Shown: positions 11,001-18,994 of the stretch, piece by piece
How the letters are laid out: each line of letters starts with the position of its first letter
Position numbering within the stretch: the first letter of the stretch is position 1
DNA from: an uncultured bacterium
GTDB taxonomy: Bacteria; Bacteroidota; Ignavibacteria; Kapaibacteriales; UBA4661
Assembly (NCBI GenBank): GCA_937899715.1
Contig: CALCNX010000126.1
Span: forward strand, 1-64,000
DNA length: 64,000 nt
Reading direction: 5' to 3'
Made by a program: the position numbers and the translations under genes
Notes under the pieces: model-generated
What the model was told of the DNA's origin: nothing
The model's database searches: none
What the model saw: the letters and a program-made list of their open reading frames with translations, nothing else

Positions 11001-13753
11001 GAAATATCACGATGGGTGCGACAAGTATTTTGCAAATGAACGGCAATCTGACCGTGAACCCGTCATCAACGCTGACGCTGAACGGTGGCGTAAATTCCCT
11101 TCTGAGCGGCGGCGGCTTGCTGAATGGTACAAACACGCAGTCTGTTATTGCGCTTGGCGCAGGCTTTAACGGCAGCATTATTCCCGCGAATCGTTTTGCA
11201 TCAACCTTCAATGGAGCGCTCACGACAGCCGGAGCCATGACCCTGAGCGGAGCAATGGTTTTCGGCTCTGCGTCTTCGTTGGCTTTAGGCGGTGACCTTA
11301 CTATTCCGGCAAACACGAATCTTTATCTCGGTATGACGGGAGCAAATTCGCTTACAGGAACGGGTCGCGTTATCGCTGCTGCGGCGACTTCGCAAGCATC
11401 TCTAGCTCCTTCATTCAATAACAGCCTTCTTCCGGGCGCAACCTTCACGACGTTTGGCGGAATCCTTGCGATGAACTCTTCGCTCACCATGAACGGCTCA
11501 ATGGCGCTTGGGGCAACCGGTGTTCTGGACATCGGTGGCGGACAAAACACCTTGACGCTTGGCAGCGCAAGCCTTTCGGTTGTAAATCTTATTCGCGGCA
11601 CAACCTCCACCGCATTTGTAGTCACAAACGGAAGCGGTGGCTTAACTTTCAACAACAGCGCTTTATCTTCCATATTCTTCCCCATTGGAAATTCGGCTTC
11701 ATCCTATACACCGCTTACCATCAGCAATGCAAGTACGCCGGACATTTTCACCGTGCGGGCACAACCGGGTATTACTAACAGTCTCGCTACATATCCTAAC
11801 TACGTCAACATCGAATGGATTATTTCGCAAGCAGGTGCGGGCACACGGAATCTGACTCTTGTTCCTCAGTGGACAACAGGCAACCAGAGAGGAACGAGTT
11901 TTCGCACAGATGCGGTCGGGGCGGCGTTATTTATCAACAATCAATATGTAGAAACGGCAACGGCTGCTTCCGTGGCTGTTCCCGGCGGTGGTTATTTGAG
12001 TACGAGCGCAACATTTAATGCTACATACAGCAATACACCTCTAGTGGTATTTTCCAAAGTGGTAATTCCGCCTTTAGTTGTCGTACAACCCACGGCAACG
12101 GGTGTTACGCCCCTCTCCGTCCCGGTCAGTAATGATGATTTCACCGTGACGTTTCTCGGCACAAACCTTGGACTGATTCGTACCATTACCGCGCAAAATG
12201 TAACAAATAACGGCTCAGTATTTGGATCGATTGTCGGAACGCAATCAAACGGACTTCTCACCGTGAATTTTCCCGGAATCATTCGCGGCATTAGCGGGAC
12301 GATTCGTATTACCCTCGCCGGAACGCCTGCATCTGTTTCAACCACAACACAGATTACGGTGACACCGATTGCAGCGCCGGCACTGACTGCCCTTGCGCCC
12401 ACAACCACCGCAAGTGGTCGTGCTTTTACATTGACCTTGACCGGTACAGGCTTTCTTACGCAAGCACAAATGACCATCAATAATAACGTGGCGCGACCAA
12501 TGAGTGCGACCAATGCCACACAAGCAGCACTGGAAGTTCCGGCATCTTTCAGCAATACTTCCGCAACGCTTCGTATTCGCCTAACCAATACCGACGGACA
12601 GTTTGCAGAAATGCCCTTCACGATTCAGCGAGCAGCACGACCAAGCATTACGGCAATTAGCCCACGTGCGGTATTTGCAGGAACAAATGGCGTTACGATT
12701 ACGATTGACGGTTCCGGCTTCTTCGGCTCCGGTTTTGTTCGGGCATTCTTTGGCTCCACTCAGGTAGAAGTGAATGTTATCAGTTCAACACGCATTACTA
12801 TCACCGTTCCGGCAAATCTTTTGACTTCCATAGGACTCCCTTCCATTCTCATTAGTAATTCCGATGCGGAATCTATTGGGTATGTATTCAGCATTCTTGA
12901 GCGGGTACCGCCGGGTCCAACTCCTGTTATTACAAGCTATTCACCCACAACAACAACAGCAAGCAATCGCGCATATAGTGTCGCTGTGAATGGAAGTAAT
13001 TTCAATCGTGATGCGCTCGTAACCGTGAGAGGAGTACTTCTAACGCCAAGCGTTCTCGACACGAATCGCTTTGTGGTAGAAGTGCCTGCGGGCTTAAATA
13101 TTTCACCTTCATCGCTTGATATTGTACTTCAAAATCCTGACCTGCAAGCCACAGCGGCAACAGTGCTGGTGGGCACTGCCTTTCCTTCGCCAATATTGAA
13201 TGCGATTTCTCCGATAACAACCAGTGCTGGCACAAATCCCGGCCGCCCCTTCACGATAACCATTTCGGGAACTAATTTCACAACAGGCGCATCGGTTCTT
13301 TTCAATGGACAACCACTTCAGATTGTTTCGCAAAATTCCACTACTATTCAAGCAATTATCCCAACGAACTCATTTTCGACATCAATTTTTGCTCCTCTCA
13401 ATACAATAGTAATTCTAAATAGTGATGGACAATATTATTTGGGAATATATGTTGTAAATGTTACCGGGATTGTTCTCGACAATTCCCTACCCGGCTTCAG
13501 TGTTTATCCAAGCCCCGTCCATGATGCAATGACTATAAAAGGTAGTTTCGAGCGAGTAACGAATGTCGAAATTTCCGTGACGAATAGTCGGGGCGAGCGC
13601 GTGATGCAATGGAGTGAGCGACAAGTCTCCGGTCAGTTTAATCGTCAGATAGATGTGTCGTCCCTGCCAAGGGGTGCGTACATTGTGGAAATTACCGATG
13701 GAACTGAGCGTAATGCTCAGAGGCGCATGGTGCAGAAAATCATAAAATTCTGA
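8021..13753 (+). CDS. Secreted repeat protein with IPT/TIG domains and T9SS sorting tail
   Basis: 1,910 residues. A signal peptide covers about residues 1-23 (hydrophobic core, then NSQAQ). Residues ~40-1,240 consist of about twelve units of 80-95 residues, each with a G-R/Q-L motif, an LTG or MG-A-T-S segment, LGGNLT and GTGTL; they look like parallel beta or adhesin-type repeats. Four or five IPT/TIG-like Ig folds follow (about 1,345-1,815), recognisable by openings of the type SPTTTxAGxxFTxxxxGxxF. The last ~85 residues are a T9SS type A sorting domain: VYPSPV, strands with SVTNSRGE, LPRGAYIVEI, and a basic KIIKF end. The protein should cross the outer membrane by type IX secretion and be retained on the surface or released. 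Adhesion is likely but not shown. A strong terminator follows. Confidence 0.88.
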   Translation: MLKQFSTFIFLFLAIALANSQAQTYTYNTGTTWQNSTVNGTWTQGGGATGYPGVSANNGDVTLSPSSALTFTDAPPVFAISSLTMSGTQPVTLGLGTLTITNAFTLNAGATLNIPAGTTVVVNGTSTIAGTINLQTATSKIIFNGAVTQSGSGVITAAAAGSTVQLGASVTSLSGTLFQNPFGGRIQTGGAVTLTANLTIGAAGIVSLSGNLTLNPSVTLTVNNTAAMTTVFPGAGTLQGTDGTSVISFATGPTVLQGTRFGNPFNGRLNTSTAGASSLTGAFTLGATGILNLGQQLNPAAGTTIILNNTAANSLTGVATGKINIINTVIVNLGVGFNNGVLDGDRFLNPITGALNTASSLTATGTATPILQFNNTNGVFNITGTLTIASGKTIFMNNTAAGSLPGTGQFAATDNTSILRFVASANGGNVSGNIFSNPWNGRLRLDGALQLGTTLGAVGSSIFNAGPNAIFDLAGVLTVNDSLALNCTQSVASAFQGGTSFITALAGGPSTGAPGPGGRVSVGAGTFNNILPESRLGTGTAWANGNLFVLGSSILNANYTINNGAFLFLNPGSVLTVAATRTLTLSGRLLGTGQINGQDNTAIISLSATFSFGNPSSPNIPGANLGTPIFDGRLNIVQARTLTGSLRMGVNSIYGNATFTTTVNTPDTLYLNPTASTGLSGTGTFVGTGTLNFGNAALNNTFPTTNVPSGTAPANFGGRIILGNGVNFAANYNVLNSTLLQVNGTSTVNTGVTLTFTNTATNTLSGTGVLQAQSATSVITFAAGANGGTVPGANIATGYVGQLTTAGAMNLAGNLNMGATSVLNLGGNLTLSPTSQVTLGMSSVPTTALTGAGLIVGQPTVAGTPEIVLANGALTGQVPGVAKISTGAGAAQFGGRLTIGTGYAITSNTAINQPAILNIQSGAQLTVNAGMTLSLNTTNAPATGTGTGTIQGQNNTAIVSLGNGFNGGTVPGALFASPFAGQMVIPSGGLTQTGNITMGATSILQMNGNLTVNPSSTLTLNGGVNSLLSGGGLLNGTNTQSVIALGAGFNGSIIPANRFASTFNGALTTAGAMTLSGAMVFGSASSLALGGDLTIPANTNLYLGMTGANSLTGTGRVIAAAATSQASLAPSFNNSLLPGATFTTFGGILAMNSSLTMNGSMALGATGVLDIGGGQNTLTLGSASLSVVNLIRGTTSTAFVVTNGSGGLTFNNSALSSIFFPIGNSASSYTPLTISNASTPDIFTVRAQPGITNSLATYPNYVNIEWIISQAGAGTRNLTLVPQWTTGNQRGTSFRTDAVGAALFINNQYVETATAASVAVPGGGYLSTSATFNATYSNTPLVVFSKVVIPPLVVVQPTATGVTPLSVPVSNDDFTVTFLGTNLGLIRTITAQNVTNNGSVFGSIVGTQSNGLLTVNFPGIIRGISGTIRITLAGTPASVSTTTQITVTPIAAPALTALAPTTTASGRAFTLTLTGTGFLTQAQMTINNNVARPMSATNATQAALEVPASFSNTSATLRIRLTNTDGQFAEMPFTIQRAARPSITAISPRAVFAGTNGVTITIDGSGFFGSGFVRAFFGSTQVEVNVISSTRITITVPANLLTSIGLPSILISNSDAESIGYVFSILERVPPGPTPVITSYSPTTTTASNRAYSVAVNGSNFNRDALVTVRGVLLTPSVLDTNRFVVEVPAGLNISPSSLDIVLQNPDLQATAATVLVGTAFPSPILNAISPITTSAGTNPGRPFTITISGTNFTTGASVLFNGQPLQIVSQNSTTIQAIIPTNSFSTSIFAPLNTIVILNSDGQYYLGIYVVNVTGIVLDNSLPGFSVYPSPVHDAMTIKGSFERVTNVEISVTNSRGERVMQWSERQVSGQFNRQIDVSSLPRGAYIVEITDGTERNAQRRMVQKIIKF

Positions 13754-13770
13754 CAAGGCACAATATCAGA

Positions 13771-13808
13771 AAGGCAGCACAAACAATCGTGTTCGTGCTG
13801 CCTTTTTT
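13771..13808 (+). terminator. Rho-independent terminator of the T9SS protein gene
   Basis: The stem AAGGCAGCAC pairs with GTGCTGCCTT around a 14-nt loop, followed by a run of T. It lies 17 bases after the stop codon and between convergent genes, so it may also slow transcription from the kynurenine operon. Confidence 0.9.
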
Positions 13809-13831
13809 ATATTTCTACATTCTCAAAAAAA

Positions 13832-15214
13832 CTATGCCGACAACTGCAAGCGCTCTTCAATTCCTGCTTTTGCAAACTCTTGAGTAATTTGCCCGAAAGC
13901 ATCGTCGGCATTAAATTCGTCCATTGATTGAATTGTACTACAAATGCTCATCAGCACTTTGTCCTGAATCTGCCCGCGTTTCTTGGCAATAGAATACGGA
14001 ATACGATGAAACGAGACCATCGCATATTTAGAAATAAATTTATCGGGAAAGCGCTCTTCCAGCACGACTTCTGCTTTCTTTTTGAGCATAAAATCTTTGT
14101 GTGCCACAAGGTCACGCATCTCCACGAAGTTTTCCAGTGCCAAGTCCGCAATAGCATCAGCATTTTCTTTTCGCAACGCAGAAAATTCGCTAAAAACTTT
14201 TTCCCAATCGTTACCATATTTTTCCAGCAGCGTATCGAAGTAATAACAATCTTCAAAGCCACAGTTCATTCCCTGACCGAAGAATGGTACAATGGCGTGC
14301 GCCGCATCGCCCATCAGAAGCGCTTTTCCGCCAATATTCCACGGAACACATTTTACGGTCAAGAGCGTACCAATCGGATTATGCGCAAAATCTTCCGTCA
14401 GGTCGGGCATCTCCGGTACAATGTCAGGCATGACTTCTTGAAAAAAGCGGAGGATTTTTTCGTTTGTGTCGAGTTGACGTAAATTTGGCTCGCCTTTACT
14501 CTCGGACATAAACAAAGTGCAGGTAAAATCACCTTCGATGTTCGGCAGGGCAATCATCATGTAGGAACCGCGGGGCCAGATGTGAAGTGCGTTTTTCTCA
14601 ATTCTGAAGCCACCCGCCGCCGAAGCCGGAATCGTTAGTTCTTTATAACCGTAGTCTTCGTATTGCTGGGAGAAATTAAAAAAACCGCTTTTCAGAAATT
14701 CCATTCTGATTGCCGAAGCAGAGCCGTCCGTGCCGATAACGGTTGTGCCTGAAATGTTTTTTTCTATGCCAGTTTGCTCATCAATAAAATGTGCCTCTCC
14801 CGATTGCAAATCTATTCCCGTGCACCGATGCTGAAAATGGAATCGCACATTGGGCGATTTCTCGGCTTCATCCATCAATAAAACGTTCAATTCTCTTCGG
14901 GAAATAGAATTGATATACTCGTGTTCATTTTTGCTATACGGCTGAAAATTCAATTCGCCCGACACGGAATGAATCAGTCTTCCCTTCATGGCAACCGCCT
15001 TTGCCAGCACTTTTTCCGCCAGCCCGACCTGCTCCAAAGCGTGTATTCCACGTGTGGAAATAGCGAGGTTGATGGATTTTCCGGCGCTCATGGTCGTTGT
15101 GCGCATATCAGCGCGACGTTCATAAACTTCTACGGTGTAACCGCGCCGAGATAGATAGATAGACAGAAGCGAACCCGTCAGCCCTGCTCCGACGATAATA
15201 ATTGGTTTGTTCAT
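13832..15214 (-). CDS. kmo: Kynurenine 3-monooxygenase
   Basis: 460 residues. It hydroxylates L-kynurenine to 3-hydroxykynurenine with NADPH and O2, using FAD. The N-terminal Rossmann motif is IIIVGAGLTGSLLSIYL, with the acidic end of the second strand in VEVYERR. The second FAD signature is LMGDAAHAIVPFFGQGMN near residue 300. The stretch TTMSAGKSINLAIS shortly after the FAD-binding fold is typical of KMO rather than other aromatic hydroxylases. The start at 15214 was chosen because its ATG overlaps the TGA of the ACMSD gene (ATGA, 15211-15214); the in-frame start at 15247 is unlikely. It is the last gene of the kynurenine operon. Bacterial KMO is confined to lineages with the animal-like tryptophan pathway. 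Confidence 0.93.
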   Translation of the reverse strand: MNKPIIIVGAGLTGSLLSIYLSRRGYTVEVYERRADMRTTTMSAGKSINLAISTRGIHALEQVGLAEKVLAKAVAMKGRLIHSVSGELNFQPYSKNEHEYINSISRRELNVLLMDEAEKSPNVRFHFQHRCTGIDLQSGEAHFIDEQTGIEKNISGTTVIGTDGSASAIRMEFLKSGFFNFSQQYEDYGYKELTIPASAAGGFRIEKNALHIWPRGSYMMIALPNIEGDFTCTLFMSESKGEPNLRQLDTNEKILRFFQEVMPDIVPEMPDLTEDFAHNPIGTLLTVKCVPWNIGGKALLMGDAAHAIVPFFGQGMNCGFEDCYYFDTLLEKYGNDWEKVFSEFSALRKENADAIADLALENFVEMRDLVAHKDFMLKKKAEVVLEERFPDKFISKYAMVSFHRIPYSIAKKRGQIQDKVLMSICSTIQSMDEFNADDAFGQITQEFAKAGIEERLQLSA

Positions 15215-16260
15215 GATTGTGAGAATGTTTGAGTGTCCGATGTACAAGTAAAGGTGTTTTTATCCAGATTCAGCCATTCGAGCGCCGTGCCGCTCAGTAA
15301 GCGCTGCTTGGTTACATCATTGTACGGCATAGATTCGATAATCTCGCCGGGCTTCAGTTCGCCAAGCGGAAACGGATAATCACTGCCAAGCGCGATGCGC
15401 TCGGCTCCGACTAATTGCAGCAAATAGTCGAGCATGAGCGGTTCGTGAACGAGCGAATCAAAATAAATTTTACTCAAGTAGTTTTTCGGGTTGTTTGGGT
15501 TATCCACAGCGCATAAATCCGGTCGCATGAGAAAGCCGTGTTCGATGCGCCCGATGGTAGAGGGAAAGGAGCCGCCGCCATGTGCAAAAGCAATCCGCAG
15601 GTTGGGCAGCTTCTCAATAAGTCCCGAAAAAAGCACAGAACAAATTGCTCTACTTGTTTCGGCAGGCATTCCGACAAGCCACGGCAGCCAGTATTTTTGC
15701 ATCACCGCTTCACCCATCATCTCCCAGGGATGCACAAAGACTGCCATTCCCAGTTCTTGGCAAGCAGTAAAAAATTCAAGGAACTGCGGTTCTCCTAAGT
15801 TGACCTGATTGACATTCGTTCCAATTTGCACACCCGCCAGACCAATCTCTTTGCAGCGCTCCAGCTCTTGAATGGCGAGATGTGGTGCTTGAAGCGGCAC
15901 GGTGCCCAAGCCGATGAAGCGGTGTGGGAAACGCTGAACAATTCCGGCAATATGATCGTTCAGAAATTGAGAAAGTTCCAGACCGTCCTGCGGCTTTGCC
16001 CAATAGCTGAACATGATGGGAACAGTTGATAACACTTGAACGTGTACACCTGTTTCATCACATTCTTTCATCCGTACTTCCGGCGACCAACAGTTATCAT
16101 CCACATCCCGAAAAAATTTTCCGTCATCTTTTATCATCCGAGCGCAGCAGGGCTTGTAATGGTCGAGTTGAATAAACCCTCCGTACCCAAATTTTTCTTT
16201 CCAGTTAGGAATATGTTCGGGGAGAATGTGGGTGTGAATGTCAATCTTCAAGTGATTCAT
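15211..16260 (-). CDS. 2-Amino-3-carboxymuconate-6-semialdehyde decarboxylase
   Basis: 349 residues, amidohydrolase-fold ACMSD. It decarboxylates ACMS to 2-aminomuconate semialdehyde and so diverts the pathway from quinolinate and NAD synthesis to complete degradation. The metal-binding HxH is at the N-terminus (IDIHTHILPE); further ligand or catalytic positions are in VFVHPWEM, FAHGGGSFP and LGSDYPFPLG. Length and motif order fit the family. The start at 16260 (MNHLKIDIH) is preferred over the in-frame start at 16287. The stop overlaps the start of kmo by four bases, implying translational coupling. The distance to the upstream deaminase gene is 72 bases. Confidence 0.92.
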   Translation of the reverse strand: MNHLKIDIHTHILPEHIPNWKEKFGYGGFIQLDHYKPCCARMIKDDGKFFRDVDDNCWSPEVRMKECDETGVHVQVLSTVPIMFSYWAKPQDGLELSQFLNDHIAGIVQRFPHRFIGLGTVPLQAPHLAIQELERCKEIGLAGVQIGTNVNQVNLGEPQFLEFFTACQELGMAVFVHPWEMMGEAVMQKYWLPWLVGMPAETSRAICSVLFSGLIEKLPNLRIAFAHGGGSFPSTIGRIEHGFLMRPDLCAVDNPNNPKNYLSKIYFDSLVHEPLMLDYLLQLVGAERIALGSDYPFPLGELKPGEIIESMPYNDVTKQRLLSGTALEWLNLDKNTFTCTSDTQTFSQS

Positions 16261-16332
16261 GGATAAAGGTCGGTTCCGCGTTTGCAAATTAAGATTCTGT
16301 CCGTAGGTAAAGTTTTACTTTAGGTAAGCGCC

Positions 16333-16755
16333 TTACACCGTTGCAATTACTTTGAGTTCAATCGCAATCGGCGTTGGAAGGCAGTTAATTTCTACGGTTG
16401 TTCGGCATGGTTGATTTTCCTTGAAGTATTCGGCGTAAACCCTATTGTAGATTGGAAAATCATCCTTCATGTTTGTCAAGAACACCGTCACATCAACCAT
16501 CTTCTCCCACGCCGAACCGTGCTCTTCAAGAATGTACTTGATATTACGAAAAACAGAATGGCACTGCTGTTCAATATCGTACGAAAGAATATTCCCCTTC
16601 TCATCCAGTTCCACGCCCGGAATTTTTTTCGTTCCACGCTCACGCGGTCCTACGCCTGAGAGAAATAATAAGTCGCCGACCCGCCGTGCGTGTGGGTATG
16701 CGCCGACAGGTTCGGGTGCTTTTGATTCCGAAATGTTTTTGGTGTCTGGGTTCAT
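16333..16755 (-). CDS. RidA-family 2-aminomuconate deaminase
   Basis: 140 residues of the RidA/YjgF/YER057c fold. Motifs are VGAYPHARRVGDLLFLSG near the N-terminus and the conserved Arg/Glu region CRTTVEINCLP near the C-terminus, the Arg that binds substrate carboxylates being in QPCRTTVE. General RidA proteins hydrolyse 2-aminoacrylate. The insertion around RGTKKIPGVELDEKG and the position between ACMSD and the semialdehyde dehydrogenase point to 2-aminomuconate deaminase, which releases ammonia in the lower kynurenine pathway. Family certain; specific reaction inferred from context. Confidence 0.88.
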   Translation of the reverse strand: MNPDTKNISESKAPEPVGAYPHARRVGDLLFLSGVGPRERGTKKIPGVELDEKGNILSYDIEQQCHSVFRNIKYILEEHGSAWEKMVDVTVFLTNMKDDFPIYNRVYAEYFKENQPCRTTVEINCLPTPIAIELKVIATV

Positions 16756-16826
16756 GTAGATTGTTCTTATTGTTGTTCAAGTTTTATTCTGCAATGCGTT
16801 TATCTGTGGAATTACAAAAACCTACT

Positions 16827-17183
16827 TTACGGACATTCAAAACCAATAAGCAACGCAAGTGCGGCTGCTATATCTTCATATTCGAGCGCTCCAAGCATAC
16901 CAAGTCGCTTAATCAAGCGTGCTTCTGAACATGATTTTGCTTGAAAAGTATCGGCTGCACTATCTTTGGTTAAACCGTTTGTGTCATCGTCGGCTACAAT
17001 TTTGACCATCCACAAATAACTTGAGTAATGTGGTTTCCAATCAGTAAGGGGAACAACAAATTTGAGTGGCAAACGCCCCATCGTATTATCGTTCATAACA
17101 ATTGCAGGTCGAATTTTATCAATTTCCGCACCCTTTGAAGGCTGAAAATTTACCATCCAAATTTCCCCGCGTTCTGTTATCAT
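16827..17183 (-). CDS. MazF/PemK-type toxin (predicted endoribonuclease)
   Basis: 118 residues of the CcdB/MazF fold. The N-terminal signature ERGEIWMVNFQPSKG followed by KIRPAIVMND is the standard family opening, with the Arg used in RNA cleavage. VVPLTDWKP and the SEARLIKRLG region near the C-terminus also match. The start ATG overlaps the stop of the upstream small gene by four bases, the usual antitoxin-toxin arrangement. It should cleave mRNA when freed from its antitoxin. It is unusual in lying inside a catabolic operon on the same strand. Confidence 0.88.
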   Translation of the reverse strand: MITERGEIWMVNFQPSKGAEIDKIRPAIVMNDNTMGRLPLKFVVPLTDWKPHYSSYLWMVKIVADDDTNGLTKDSAADTFQAKSCSEARLIKRLGMLGALEYEDIAAALALLIGFECP

Positions 17184-17455
17184 GGAGTCTCTTCGTAAAG
17201 TTGATCTTGAATATCAGGCAGGATTTCTTGAGGATTCTCTGCATAATGACGACTCATCATTTCCGCTTGTTCCGTAAGAATTCTGTGGCGCTGCTCTTTG
17301 GAAAGTCGAAGAATAGCCCGTGCGGTCAGCGAAGTTTTAGGAATCTGCGTTGTATTATATTTTGCCGCTAGAAAATCAATAAAGTCGAGCGCCTCGCGTT
17401 GTAGGTCTTCAGGCAAAGCTGATGCGCGGTCGTGAATATATTGGATTGTGGACAT
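17180..17455 (-). CDS. Antitoxin partner of the MazF-type toxin (DUF2281-like)
   Basis: 91 residues, mostly helical. The N-terminal part (IQYIHDRASALPEDLQREALDFIDFL) resembles the DUF2281 segment, in which a short helix pair is followed by a region found in antitoxins of PemK/MazF and VapC modules. The acidic C-terminus (DIQDQLYEETP) would wrap around the toxin. It overlaps the toxin start by 4 bp and lies 51 bases downstream of the dehydrogenase stop. Assignment rests on context plus the N-terminal pattern. Confidence 0.78.
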   Translation of the reverse strand: MSTIQYIHDRASALPEDLQREALDFIDFLAAKYNTTQIPKTSLTARAILRLSKEQRHRILTEQAEMMSRHYAENPQEILPDIQDQLYEETP

Positions 17456-17506
17456 ATTTATTTTTTGGGATGATTGAGAAATTTTCTGTACTCAGAACGA
17501 ATCACC

Positions 17507-18967
17507 TTAAAACTCTCTGTCGTATTTGATACAAACATTTTTCGGCTCAGTAAAAAATCGAAATGCTTCCCAGCCTCCTTCACGTCCTACGCCTGAGTTT
17601 TTCATTCCACCGAACGGGGTTCTGAGGTCGCGCAGCATCCAGCAATTTACCCAGACAATTCCTGTTTTTATGTCCTCCGCCATACGGTTTGCACGGCTGA
17701 GATTTTCCGTCCAAAGACTTGATGCAAGACCGTACTGCGTGCTATTTGCATAGCCTAATACTTCTTCTTCGGTGTCGAAGGGCATGATGCTCACCACAGG
17801 ACCAAAAATTTCTTCCTGATTCGTGCGGCAGTCAAACCGTAAGCCCTCAATAATTGTTGGCTCAATAAACCAGCCGTCTTTGCAAACACCATCCAGTTGG
17901 ATTCTTCTGCCACCTGCGAGTACAGTTCCGCCTTCTTCTTTCGCAAGCTCAATGTAGGAGAGTATCTTTTTCAAATGCGCCTCCGATACGACCGCTCCAA
18001 GGTTACTCGCTTCGTTCAGTGGGTCACCAACGATTAATTTTTTCGTTTCGCTCACAAAATCAGCTTTGAACTTCTCATAGAGCGGGCGTTCTACAAAAAT
18101 TCTGGAACCACACAAGCAAATTTGTCCTTGATTGGAGAACGATGATCTGACGACCGTTTTGAGCATCTTTTCATAATTGCAATCAGCAAAAATAATAGCC
18201 GGATTTTTTCCGCCTAACTCAAGCGACAGCTTTTTGAATTTCGGTGCTGCTGTACTGGCAATATGCGCACCGGTATTCGTCCCGCCTGTGAAAGAAATGA
18301 CCGGAATGCCGGAATGTTCAGAAATTGCTTGTCCCACCTTACCACCAAGTCCATGAACGATATTGAGCACACCCGTCGGCAACCCAGCTTCGATACAAAT
18401 TTCCGAGAGTAAATATGCCGTCATCGGCGTTATTTCCGAAGGCTTCGCCACCACACAATTTCCCGCAGCCAAGGCAGGAGCTATCTTCCACGTAAACAAA
18501 TACAATGGCAAATTCCACGGCGAGATGCACCCCACAACGCCAATGGGTCTGCGTAAGGTGTAATTGATTGCACCCTCTTCCATGAAATGTGACTCGCTTG
18601 CATGGTGCATGAGGGCGGTGGCAAAGAAATAAAAATTGCTTGCCGAGCGAGGAATATCAACAGTTCGCGCGAGTGATAGAGGCTTGCCATTGTCAATAGA
18701 TTCTGCAAGCGCCAGTTTCTCAAAGTTTGCCGTGATTCCTTCTGCGATTTTCAAAAGCAGTTTGGAGCGCTTCTCAGCAGGCATTTTGGACCATTCGGGA
18801 AAAGCCTGCAGTGCGGCTTCGGTAGCAATTTGCACGTCCCTGCTATCGGAATCGGGAGCATTGGCATAAACCGTACCCGTGGCAGGATTATACACATCAA
18901 GGTATTGCCCCGAAATGGGCGCAACGAGTGTGCCGTTGATATAGTTCTTTATTGTTGTGATACTCAT
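17507..18967 (-). CDS. 2-Aminomuconate 6-semialdehyde dehydrogenase (ALDH superfamily)
   Basis: 486 residues from the ATG at 18967 (MSITTIKNYING), an aldehyde dehydrogenase of normal length. Key residues: Asn152 in SPWNLP, Lys175 in VAKPSE, Glu250 in LELGGKNP and catalytic Cys284 in NQGQICLC. The last part has the typical KNSGVGREGG loop. It oxidises a semialdehyde with NAD+. The close relation to the ALDH8A1/AmnC/hydroxymuconic-semialdehyde type and its place beside ACMSD and the deaminase support 2-aminomuconate semialdehyde as substrate. Other semialdehydes cannot be excluded from sequence alone. It follows the SDR gene by 27 bases, so the two are co-transcribed. Confidence 0.9.
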   Translation of the reverse strand: MSITTIKNYINGTLVAPISGQYLDVYNPATGTVYANAPDSDSRDVQIATEAALQAFPEWSKMPAEKRSKLLLKIAEGITANFEKLALAESIDNGKPLSLARTVDIPRSASNFYFFATALMHHASESHFMEEGAINYTLRRPIGVVGCISPWNLPLYLFTWKIAPALAAGNCVVAKPSEITPMTAYLLSEICIEAGLPTGVLNIVHGLGGKVGQAISEHSGIPVISFTGGTNTGAHIASTAAPKFKKLSLELGGKNPAIIFADCNYEKMLKTVVRSSFSNQGQICLCGSRIFVERPLYEKFKADFVSETKKLIVGDPLNEASNLGAVVSEAHLKKILSYIELAKEEGGTVLAGGRRIQLDGVCKDGWFIEPTIIEGLRFDCRTNQEEIFGPVVSIMPFDTEEEVLGYANSTQYGLASSLWTENLSRANRMAEDIKTGIVWVNCWMLRDLRTPFGGMKNSGVGREGGWEAFRFFTEPKNVCIKYDREF

Positions 18968-18994
18968 AATAGCGTTCCCTCTTGAATTCAATTC

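Noticed and set aside
8170..12621. Minus-strand frames opposite the T9SS protein gene
   Set aside because: Shadows of the repeat gene; no recognisable domain or start signal.
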